A DNA stretch of 64,000 nucleotides from Oligoflexus sp. (GTDB lineage: Bacteria; Bdellovibrionota_B; Oligoflexia; Oligoflexales; Oligoflexaceae). The notes beneath the pieces were generated by a model that saw nothing but the letters and a program-made list of their open reading frames with translations, had not been told where the DNA came from and did no database searches. The translations under genes were made by a program, and so were the position numbers. The stretch is from contig JACMOC010000043.1 in the NCBI GenBank assembly GCA_014378195.1, forward strand, positions 85,143 to 149,142, written 5' to 3'. This document shows positions 8,023 through 14,872 of the stretch, piece by piece. The stretch's first letter is position 1. Each line of letters starts with the position of its first letter.

Positions 8023-8874
8023 ATGCAACTTTGGTACTACGAAGACTATGAAGACGGTGTGAAACTGGGGCTCGCGGCTAAAGAAGTGCTTTTTCGTGGG
8101 CAGTCTGATTTTCAAAGCGTCGACGTAATAGAGACAGAAGCCTACGGCCGTATGCTTCTCCTGGACGGACTCGTCATGACCACCGACAAAGACGAGTTTG
8201 TCTATCACGAGATGATCTCTCACATTCCCGCTCTCAATCATAAGAAGCCTGAGCGTGTTGTCGTTATCGGCGGCGGCGACGGTGGGACTGTACGAGAACT
8301 TCTCAAACACCCCGAAATCAAAGAAATCGTGCTTTGCGAAATCGATGGTATGGTTGTGGAAGTGTGCGAAAAATATTTCCCCGAAATCGCAGGTAGCATT
8401 CGTGATCCGCGCGTGAAGCTGAATATCGGCGACGGTATTGCTTACATGGCCGACCATGCACCCAACTCTTTGGATCTTGTCGTCGTTGATTCCACGGATC
8501 CTATCGGACCAGGCGAAGGCCTTTTCAGTCGCGCTTTTTATCAGAGCGTAGCGAAAGCCTTGAAATCAGACGGTCTCATGGTTTGCCAATCAGAAGGTCT
8601 CTGGCACCCGGCTCCTGTGTTGCAACGTATCCACAAAAACGTTTCCGCTGGGTTTAGCCATCTCTACCCTTATATTGCGAGTATCCCTACCTACCCCAAG
8701 GGTACATGGTCATGGACGATGGCATCAAAAAATGCGATCGACCTAAAGACTTTTGATAAAGCGCGATTGAAAAAGATTGAAGCGATGGGTGCAGGCTTGA
8801 AGTATCTCAATGAGGACTTGATGACTGGCGTATTTGCTTTGCCGAACTTCTTCAAAGCGAAATTGAAATTCTAA
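8023..8874 (+). CDS. speE: Spermidine synthase (polyamine aminopropyltransferase)
   Basis: 283 residues, close to the usual length. It transfers the aminopropyl group from decarboxylated S-adenosylmethionine to putrescine. Visible motifs: the N-terminal beta domain ending in LLLDGLVMTT with DEFVYHEM; the Rossmann nucleotide loop VVVIGGGDGGTVREL; the acidic residue of the adenosine site in VLCEID; and the catalytic segment VVVDSTDPIGPGEGLF. All expected active-site residues are present. An AGGA lies 12 bases upstream of ATG, a little far. No speD gene is seen nearby. Confidence 0.97.
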   Translation: MQLWYYEDYEDGVKLGLAAKEVLFRGQSDFQSVDVIETEAYGRMLLLDGLVMTTDKDEFVYHEMISHIPALNHKKPERVVVIGGGDGGTVRELLKHPEIKEIVLCEIDGMVVEVCEKYFPEIAGSIRDPRVKLNIGDGIAYMADHAPNSLDLVVVDSTDPIGPGEGLFSRAFYQSVAKALKSDGLMVCQSEGLWHPAPVLQRIHKNVSAGFSHLYPYIASIPTYPKGTWSWTMASKNAIDLKTFDKARLKKIEAMGAGLKYLNEDLMTGVFALPNFFKAKLKF

Positions 8875-8903
8875 AAATAAGATTTCTTTAAGAGACAAAT
8901 GGG

Positions 8904-8939
8904 ACCGGCTCCCAACCTTTAGATTGGGAAGGAGCCGGT
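8904..8939. terminator. Strong GC-rich hairpin, probable transcription terminator
   Basis: Nine-base perfect stem (ACCGGCTCC / GGAGCCGGT) with additional pairing inside, 29 bases after the speE stop. On the plus strand it is followed by only a short T run (TTTA), and on the minus strand by CCCATTT. It probably ends speE transcription. It could equally end a minus-strand transcript covering 9095-8945. Confidence 0.6.
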
Positions 8940-8944
8940 TTAGT

Positions 8945-9095
8945 GCAGGAAGTGACGTCTTTTAACAGACGTTCACCTCCGTGCTACTAGTGCAGTTTGA
9001 ACACACCAAGCACCACCTCCTTTCCTAAGCATTTAGCTTATGGGACCTTTGAAACTACGGAAGATCCGCCAGCCAGAGGGTCCTGGCTTCATATT
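8945..9095 (-). other. Structured intergenic element with possible 14-codon ORF (candidate sRNA or leader peptide)
   Basis: On the minus strand this segment has, in order: hairpin AGCCAG/CTGGCT (9071-9088); hairpin TAAGC/GCTTA (9026-9040); a near-perfect Shine-Dalgarno AAAGGAGGTGG (9013-9023); and a GTG at 9006 opening the short frame MCSNCTSSTEVNVC that ends at 8962. A long 16-bp hairpin with two bulges (8945-8984) overlaps the last codons of the frame. The strong hairpin at 8904-8939 then follows. An extended -10-like TGTTAATAT lies just upstream (about 9090-9105). No known RNA family is recognised. Function and strand are inference. Confidence 0.4.
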
Positions 9096-9142
9096 AACAC
9101 TAAAAAATTCATGGCGTGAAGAGGACTTATGAATCTTCATGC

Positions 9143-9176
9143 AAAAAAAAGCCTGTCCTAAGCTGGGAAAGGCTTT
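9143..9176 (-). terminator. Rho-independent terminator of orn
   Basis: On the minus strand: a 7-bp stem AAAGCCT/AGGCTTT with a roughly 15-base loop, followed by a run of nine T. It starts about 25 bases after the orn stop codon, so it fits the end of that transcript. Confidence 0.85.
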
Positions 9177-9201
9177 CGTGCTTTAGGATTGCCAAAGGGG
9201 C

Positions 9202-9750
9202 TCAGGGTTTTACGAAAAAATTTTCCTGATAATACTTCAATTCGGTGATGCTTTCCTTGATATCGTCGAGCGCACGGTGGCTGTTGACCTTCTGCGGTGC
9301 ACCCGTGCCTTTTGGATACCATCTTTTCACAAGCTCCTTAATGGAACTCACGTCCACCATACGATAGTGCAGAAACTCATTTACGCGCGGCATATATTTA
9401 CGCAGAAAGAGTCGGTCCTGCGCAATAGAGTTCCCGCATAAAGGAGCTGTTTTTGCGTATAGGTGCTCTTCGAGGTAAGCTAAAATATGATCTTCAGCTT
9501 CTTTCAAGGAGGTTTTGGACGCGATCACCGAGGCCCATAATCCCGACTTCGTATGATGCTCCTGATTCCAACTATCCATAGTCGCAAAGAGTTCCTGATC
9601 CTGCTGAATGATAAGGTCAGGCCCTTCTGATATGACTTCCAGCGCGCCGTTGGTGAGAATGAGTGCTATCTCGAGGACAACATCGGTGTCAGGATTAAGC
9701 CCAGACATTTCCATGTCGATCCATACTAGGGTGTCTTTCGATTTTCCCAT
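9202..9750 (-). CDS. orn: Oligoribonuclease
   Basis: 182 residues, the family length. It is a DEDDh 3'-5' exonuclease that degrades 2-5 nucleotide RNAs and linear pGpG. Motifs seen: Exo I WIDMEMSGLNPDTD with the catalytic Asp and Glu; Exo II region with CGNSIAQDRLFLRKYMP; and Exo III HRALDDIKESI with the His and Asp. A Shine-Dalgarno GGAGG lies upstream of the ATG. It is divergent from the DsbA-like gene and has its own terminator. In species with c-di-GMP signalling it completes degradation of that messenger; a PilZ gene lies close by. Confidence 0.97.
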   Translation of the reverse strand: MGKSKDTLVWIDMEMSGLNPDTDVVLEIALILTNGALEVISEGPDLIIQQDQELFATMDSWNQEHHTKSGLWASVIASKTSLKEAEDHILAYLEEHLYAKTAPLCGNSIAQDRLFLRKYMPRVNEFLHYRMVDVSSIKELVKRWYPKGTGAPQKVNSHRALDDIKESITELKYYQENFFVKP

Positions 9751-9969
9751 AAACGCGCTAACGCCTCCGACTACAGCTGATGACGTACGATCCTAACGAC
9801 CAATTGTATTCGCTACAAGGTATAAGGAGTCATACCCAAGATTTGGCCAAAATGACTTCGCAAATCTTTTATCGATTTATCATGATTCAGCCCTTATCAT
9901 GGTCCCTCAAAGCTAAGTGTCTCAATTCGATTCCATTATCTTACTATTCTCGAGGAGCAAGAAAATTCT

Positions 9970-11049
9970 ATGACGATGATCATACGAATGGCCCAAGCAG
10001 GAAAATCATTGGTATTGGGCGGCCTTCTCGCTGCTTTCACCCTAGGCGCCACCCCGCTGTTACATGCTGAGCAGGCTTTCAAGATATACGGCAAAGCTTA
10101 TACAGTCGAAGAACTCTCGAAGGAGAACCAAGGTCAGTTTTTTGATGTTGAATCCAAAAAGTTCGAGCTCATCTCAAATCTTGCGCGGGATCGTTATCTC
10201 GAAGCCTTTTTCGCAAAACTCGCTGAAAAAGATAAAGTCAGCGTAGAAAAGGCGAAAACCGATTATCTCGACGCCAAAACCAAAGTCTCGGATTCTGACG
10301 TCAAAGAGAACCTCGAGAAGTTCAAAGACTACCCTCAGCTCAAAGACCGCTCTGATGTCGACAAGAAAAAGCTCATTCTGGATTACCTGCAAAAAACCAA
10401 AGCGCAGGAAGTCTTTGAAGGCATCATAGCGGAAGGGATCGCGAAGAAAAATCTAGAGATCCAGTATCCAGAGCCAAAAGAACCGGTCTACAAAGTATCG
10501 GTTGTTGATTCTGATCCGGTTAAATACGGCCCCAATGCTAAGGACACAAAACCAACAGGTTGCAACGCGAATGCGTGCCCGATCACGATAGTTGAATACT
10601 CAGAATTTCAGTGTCCTTTCTGTGAACGTGTTCAGCCCGCGAGCAAACGCATACTTAAAGAATATCAAGGCAAGATTCGCTGGATCGTTCGTGACTTCCC
10701 ATTAGGCTTCCATAACCGCGCCCGACCTGCCGCCATCGCTGCTCGTTGTGCGAAGGATCAAGGCAAGTATTGGGAGATGTACGAAGAGATGTTTAAAAAT
10801 CAAAAAGGTTTGTCAGATGCCGATTTCAAAAAATACGCTTCAAACATCAAACTCGACGGTAAGAAGTTCGATGACTGTGTAGCGAAACCGAATAAGATCG
10901 TCGAAGTTATCGATACGAACATGAAGTCGGGTGAGAAGCTGGGCGTCACAGGAACTCCGGCCTTCTTTATCAACGGTCGTCGCCTTTCCGGTGCGCTACC
11001 TTACGAAGAATTCAAAAAAGTTATCGATAGCGAGCTTGCCGGCAAGTAA
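9970..11049 (+). CDS. DsbA-family thiol-disulfide oxidoreductase, periplasmic
   Basis: 359 residues. An N-terminal signal peptide (hydrophobic core about residues 13-28, ending LLHAEQA) is followed by a Lys/Glu/Asp-rich helical region (about 35-165) resembling a SurA-N or spacer domain. The DsbA-like thioredoxin fold begins at about residue 195. The redox motif is C215-P-F-C218, and the cis-Pro loop is GVTGTPAFFING. Other cysteines occur at GCNANAC just before it. The architecture matches the DsbA_4/BdbD-like proteins with an N-terminal extension. It likely forms or isomerises disulfides in exported proteins. A GAGGAG Shine-Dalgarno lies 12 bases before ATG. Confidence 0.88.
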   Translation: MTMIIRMAQAGKSLVLGGLLAAFTLGATPLLHAEQAFKIYGKAYTVEELSKENQGQFFDVESKKFELISNLARDRYLEAFFAKLAEKDKVSVEKAKTDYLDAKTKVSDSDVKENLEKFKDYPQLKDRSDVDKKKLILDYLQKTKAQEVFEGIIAEGIAKKNLEIQYPEPKEPVYKVSVVDSDPVKYGPNAKDTKPTGCNANACPITIVEYSEFQCPFCERVQPASKRILKEYQGKIRWIVRDFPLGFHNRARPAAIAARCAKDQGKYWEMYEEMFKNQKGLSDADFKKYASNIKLDGKKFDDCVAKPNKIVEVIDTNMKSGEKLGVTGTPAFFINGRRLSGALPYEEFKKVIDSELAGK

Positions 11050-11079
11050 GTAAGTTATTGATTTTTATGATATAAAATT

Positions 11080-11115
11080 GCTCTATCCGGATTTACCGGG
11101 TAGAGCTTTTGTTTT
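11080..11115 (+). terminator. Rho-independent terminator
   Basis: Stem GCTCTA/TAGAGC with an inner CCGG/CCGG pairing, followed by TTTTGTTTT. It sits 30 bases after the DsbA-like gene stop and separates it from the PilZ gene. Confidence 0.85.
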
Positions 11116-11181
11116 CTCCCTTAAGTTCGATCCCCGCCCTCCGATAAATCTTCCATGAAACTCACAGAAGGGCGTGTGACG

Positions 11182-11580
11182 ATGTCTTCACAAGGACGTG
11201 AAAACCGAAAGGTAAAGCGAGTGGCTCTCGACAAGCCTCTCCGAGTAATAATCTCTTCTATCGGCGCTCAAGTCCGATACGAAGTCAGCACGCGGGATAT
11301 TTCTCACAGCGGCTTCTTTCTCGACTTCGAGAACCCCAATCGATTTCCATTCAATCAGTCGAGTATCCTCGAGGTTTGGGCTGAATTAGAGCCAGGTCGT
11401 GCAGTATTCTTCAATGGAAAGATGGCGCGTGTCGTCCCGAAAGATAATGCTGTCGTGCATGAGATCGGTGCGGGTATCGCTATTAAAATAGTCCAAATTG
11501 ACAAAGAGAATGAAAAGATACTCTTCGACTTTATCGCTCGTCAGCTTGCCGACGGCACAGCCCGGGAAGATGTCGCCTAA
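11182..11580 (+). CDS. PilZ domain protein (likely c-di-GMP receptor)
   Basis: 132 residues from the chosen ATG. The PilZ signature is present: an Arg-rich stretch NRKVKR at the start, then DISHSGFFLDF corresponding to the [D/N]xSxxG part, with beta strands in between. These residues bind c-di-GMP in characterised PilZ domains. No other domain is present, so it should act as a small adaptor. I prefer this start because AGAAGGG lies 9 bases upstream; an in-frame ATG at 11155 has no ribosome binding site. It is a monocistronic unit bounded by terminators on both sides. Partner unknown. Confidence 0.85.
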   Translation: MSSQGRENRKVKRVALDKPLRVIISSIGAQVRYEVSTRDISHSGFFLDFENPNRFPFNQSSILEVWAELEPGRAVFFNGKMARVVPKDNAVVHEIGAGIAIKIVQIDKENEKILFDFIARQLADGTAREDVA

Positions 11581-11625
11581 GCCTTAGCAACTCCTGATTT
11601 AAAGTTCGCCCATTTATAAAACTCC

Positions 11626-11664
11626 AAGACCCCAAAGGCATAAAGCCTTTGGGGTCTTTCGTTT
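11626..11664 (+). terminator. Rho-independent terminator
   Basis: Perfect 12-bp stem GACCCCAAAGGC/GCCTTTGGGGTC with loop ATAAA and a following TTTCGTTT. It lies 48 bases after the PilZ gene stop. Confidence 0.92.
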
Positions 11665-11741
11665 ACTCGCGCTGGACGATGGCCAAGGAATTGATTACAG
11701 TAGAAAATATCTTATTCCCCATCATATTTCAGAGGTCACTC

Positions 11742-11981
11742 ATGGATTGGAAGGCCCTTATAATACCTGAAGGCAGCCAGCTCTTTGCTATCCATAGGCT
11801 CAACTTCATTCATCAGGGCGTAAACTACGTCCTGGAACTGAACGAGCATGGACCAACGAACTGGATCGGCCATGGCGAGCAAGCCACCGATCAGAACATC
11901 GTGATCCAATCAGTGAATGGTACGACCCTCGAGGACTGCTTGAATAAGCTGATCGATCGTATTCATAAGCGCAACCAGTGA
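11742..11981 (+). CDS. Small hypothetical protein (79 aa)
   Basis: The ATG at 11742 has AGAGG six bases upstream and gives a compact protein starting MDWKALIIPEG. The upstream part of the open frame overlaps the terminator and is unlikely to be translated. The sequence looks like a small beta-rich cytoplasmic domain (VNYVLELNEH, IVIQSVNG) with a helical C terminus. It ends 16 bases before the GTG start of the NamZ-like gene, so the two are probably co-transcribed. No family is recognised. Confidence 0.65.
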   Translation: MDWKALIIPEGSQLFAIHRLNFIHQGVNYVLELNEHGPTNWIGHGEQATDQNIVIQSVNGTTLEDCLNKLIDRIHKRNQ

Positions 11982-11997
11982 GTAGGGGGGTAAGCCT

Positions 11998-13179
11998 GTG
12001 AAGCTTGGAATTGAACGCCTGGTCGAGAACACTCAATTGGCGAAGAATTGGGGCCGCTGTGCATTTCTAGGGAATCAGGCTTCGCTTACTCCTGATTTTA
12101 AACCGGCATGGACGCTGCTGCACGAGATCCTTGAAGAACGTCTCGTGGCGTTTTTCGGTCCGCAGCACGGTTTTCATGCGACTGTGCAAGACAACATGAT
12201 CGAGACTGGGCACAACGCCGGTCCTTATGGCCTTCCTGTTTACAGTCTCTATTCAGAAACACGCGAACCAAAAGACGATATGCTCGAGAACGTCGATACC
12301 ATCGTCGTCGATCTGCAGATCACGGGTTGCCGCGTTTATACCTTCAAATATACGATCGCTGCATGCCTTCGCGCTGCGAAACGCCTCGGGAAAACTGTCG
12401 TCATTCTCGATCGGCCGAATCCTCTTGGTGGTACGCACATCGAAGGGCGTTGCCTGGATCTTAAAGCCAAGTCCTTCGTGGGTGAGTTTGAGATTCCGAT
12501 GCGCCACGGCATGACGACCGCGGAAGCGACTCAGTACTTCAATCGTTCGATCAATGCCAAGGTCGAAATCGTGAAGCTCGAAGGCTGGACAGGGAAAGAA
12601 TACTGGTCAGATCTGTATAAGCATTGGGTTCTCACGTCTCCTAATCTTCCATCAATCGATTCGGTCTATGTCTATCCCGCGACCGTAATGCTGGAAGGCA
12701 CCAACATTTCCGAAGGTCGCGGGACTGGTCTCCCCTTTCAATTCGTTGGCGCGCCTTACATCAAAGACGCTGAAGCTTACGCAAAACGCATTCAACACTA
12801 TATCAAGAGCGATGCAGTGTTCCTGAGGCCTGCGGAGTTTCAACCAACTTCTCAAAAGTGGGCGGGCGAAGTATGCCGCGGAGTTCACATCCATGTGATC
12901 GATGCCAAACGCATAGAAACCTTCCCGCTTGGACTTGCCGTCATGCGGGCTGCGATGGATTTGGGGGGAGATGCTTTTCAATGGCAACAACCGGGCTACG
13001 AATACAATTATTCGGATTTGCCTATTGATTTGATACTTGGGGAGTTGGGCGCGCATAAGAAGCTGGAAGCGGGGCTCGATATCAGAGATCCGTTCTGGAG
13101 CACCGGGCTTACAGATTATGCCCAGCGACTCTCAGAGGTCATGATTTATCCACGTAAAGTTCTTAATGGCCCATGGTAA
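11998..13179 (+). CDS. Exo-beta-N-acetylmuramidase NamZ family protein (DUF1343)
   Basis: 393 residues, the usual length of DUF1343. The characteristic blocks are present: FFGPQHGFHATVQDNM near residue 60, LPVYSLYSETREPKDDML, VVDLQITGCRVYTF, VVILDRPNPLGG and LEGTNISEGRGTGLPF. Members of this family (B. subtilis NamZ) release terminal MurNAc from peptidoglycan fragments during wall turnover and recycling. No signal peptide is seen, so this copy would be cytoplasmic. Start is GTG with GGGGGT upstream. It overlaps the tail of the convergent TPR gene by 17 bases. Confidence 0.9.
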   Translation: MKLGIERLVENTQLAKNWGRCAFLGNQASLTPDFKPAWTLLHEILEERLVAFFGPQHGFHATVQDNMIETGHNAGPYGLPVYSLYSETREPKDDMLENVDTIVVDLQITGCRVYTFKYTIAACLRAAKRLGKTVVILDRPNPLGGTHIEGRCLDLKAKSFVGEFEIPMRHGMTTAEATQYFNRSINAKVEIVKLEGWTGKEYWSDLYKHWVLTSPNLPSIDSVYVYPATVMLEGTNISEGRGTGLPFQFVGAPYIKDAEAYAKRIQHYIKSDAVFLRPAEFQPTSQKWAGEVCRGVHIHVIDAKRIETFPLGLAVMRAAMDLGGDAFQWQQPGYEYNYSDLPIDLILGELGAHKKLEAGLDIRDPFWSTGLTDYAQRLSEVMIYPRKVLNGPW

Positions 13180-14650
13180 CCGAAGGATCCTGCATTATTG
13201 TCTGAAACTGGGCATTCGATCGAATGCCCGCAAAATCCTTGTCTTTCATCGCCACGTTTTGCAGGCGACCATCCAGCGAAATCGCTTGTTTCAAAGAACC
13301 TACAGCTTCCTCACCACGTCCCATCAAGGCCAAAACACAGGCTTCGTTGTAACGCGCCGTTGCATCCTTGGGATCGATTGATAATGCTTTGTTGAACGTA
13401 GCGAGAGCCTTATCGTTTTCATGCATACGGTAATAAGCAAGGCCCATTCCATTATAAAATTCACTGCGTTTAGGGTCGAGCGTTATTGCGGCGGCAAAGG
13501 ATTCAACAGCTTTTGCGTGCTGCGCAAGGGACTCAGACAAAACTTCACCTTGTAGAGCATATAGGTAGCTACTGCCTGGAAGCTGCGTTCGAAGGGTGTC
13601 GAGCAGAACTGCAAAATCCTGGAGCTTCGCGCTTTCGGTATAAGCCTTGTGACTGAAAGCGATCCACTTCAGACGTTCCTCCGTCAAGGCGATCGACGAC
13701 TCAAACATTTTGGAAGCCGTTTTCACGTCGCCTTTCTGCAAAGAGATTTTGCCGAGGTGGGCCTTCGCCGCAACTTTCATTTCATCTTCGGGAGCATTGG
13801 TCACGATGTCAGTAAAGAGTTTTTGGGCGTCTTTGTGGTTCTTGAGCTTGGTATAAAGAATGACGGCATCAGCAAATTTGCCTTCGTAGCTCGGATGCGC
13901 TTTATTCAGGCTCGCGAGCAGTTGATGCGCTTCTTTGTTTTTGCCGGTTTCGTCTAAAGCGCGCGCAAGGCTCATTTGAATGGCTGACGTGTCGAGGTGT
14001 TTACGCCATTCCTCGAGTTTAACCACAAGGCCGGCGCCGCTGTAAGAGGCTTCCAAACCATTGGCAACGAAAATGCCGACGAGTTCGGCATCGTAATCGG
14101 GTGCTTGAATGGTGGTTGCGAATTCCTTAAGGCTGCCTTGATCCACGTTTTGAGAAGACGCAAGCACGCCGCGTACGAAGCTTGTGCGCCAGCCTTTGCC
14201 GAAGGAAGGGCGTTCGGCAAGCATCTCATTCGCTTCGTTTTTATAGCCCATCAGATCGAGAACCTGAGCCGCTACGAGATATCCAAACTCCTTATTCGGC
14301 GAGAGTTCTATGGCCTGCTGACTCATTTCTGAGGCCTGTCTCAGATACCTTAGATCCGAAGGATTATTTTTAAACATACGCAGAGAGAGTTCTGCAACGA
14401 GGTAGTGCTCATAAGCTTCAGGGTTTTCCTGAAGCTTTCTTACGATCGTCCGTTCGAGCTGCGCGGAGTCGGAAAGGTTAGAAGTCCATACACGCGTCTC
14501 TAAGGTGTCAGCAGCCGAACTTGCGGATATCGGACGAGAAAACCCAAGTGTCGCGAAAAGGCAAACTGCAAACACCACGTTCCTAGGCCAACTCATCCTG
14601 GAAAGCTTAGTCTTTTCAACGAGTTTGCTTGTTTGGGAATCCTTGACCAT
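13163..14650 (-). CDS. Exported TPR-repeat protein
   Basis: 495 residues from the ATG preceded by GGAGG six bases upstream (an earlier in-frame ATG 30 bases upstream has no comparable site). Residues about 17-45 form a signal or anchor sequence (hydrophobic core FAVCLFATLGF, Ala/Ser-rich end). The rest is helical, with tetratricopeptide repeats clearest in the last third, for example the repeats around FYNGMGLAYYRMHENDKAL and ARYNEACVLALMGRGEEAV. TPRs are protein-binding scaffolds. The client is unknown. It is transcribed divergently from the tail-specific protease gene, which suggests a possible adaptor role (in E. coli NlpI is a TPR adaptor for Prc), but that link is only an analogy. Confidence 0.8.
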   Translation of the reverse strand: MVKDSQTSKLVEKTKLSRMSWPRNVVFAVCLFATLGFSRPISASSAADTLETRVWTSNLSDSAQLERTIVRKLQENPEAYEHYLVAELSLRMFKNNPSDLRYLRQASEMSQQAIELSPNKEFGYLVAAQVLDLMGYKNEANEMLAERPSFGKGWRTSFVRGVLASSQNVDQGSLKEFATTIQAPDYDAELVGIFVANGLEASYSGAGLVVKLEEWRKHLDTSAIQMSLARALDETGKNKEAHQLLASLNKAHPSYEGKFADAVILYTKLKNHKDAQKLFTDIVTNAPEDEMKVAAKAHLGKISLQKGDVKTASKMFESSIALTEERLKWIAFSHKAYTESAKLQDFAVLLDTLRTQLPGSSYLYALQGEVLSESLAQHAKAVESFAAAITLDPKRSEFYNGMGLAYYRMHENDKALATFNKALSIDPKDATARYNEACVLALMGRGEEAVGSLKQAISLDGRLQNVAMKDKDFAGIRSNAQFQTIMQDPSVTMGH

Positions 14651-14872
14651 AAATCCTCCGAGGGTGAACTGCTGCTTCATCCACCTTTTCGGCTGCTTGG
14701 TTAAATTGTTAAGAAATACTTTGGTTTTTCAGCATCATTTCTCGAAATGAGCCTTCTATCAGCGGGTTGTAAGGACACGTCTTAACCAGAAAAACCGGCC
14801 AGGTGGGCAAGATTTACTCCCAACCTAAACAAATTTTCCTAGTTGTCGATAGCTCCTTGAGGGAGACATATC

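Noticed and set aside
9011..9025. End of a 16S rRNA gene, because CACCACCTCCTTTCC resembles its 3' end
   Set aside because: No other 16S sequence lies upstream; on the other strand it is simply a very good Shine-Dalgarno sequence.
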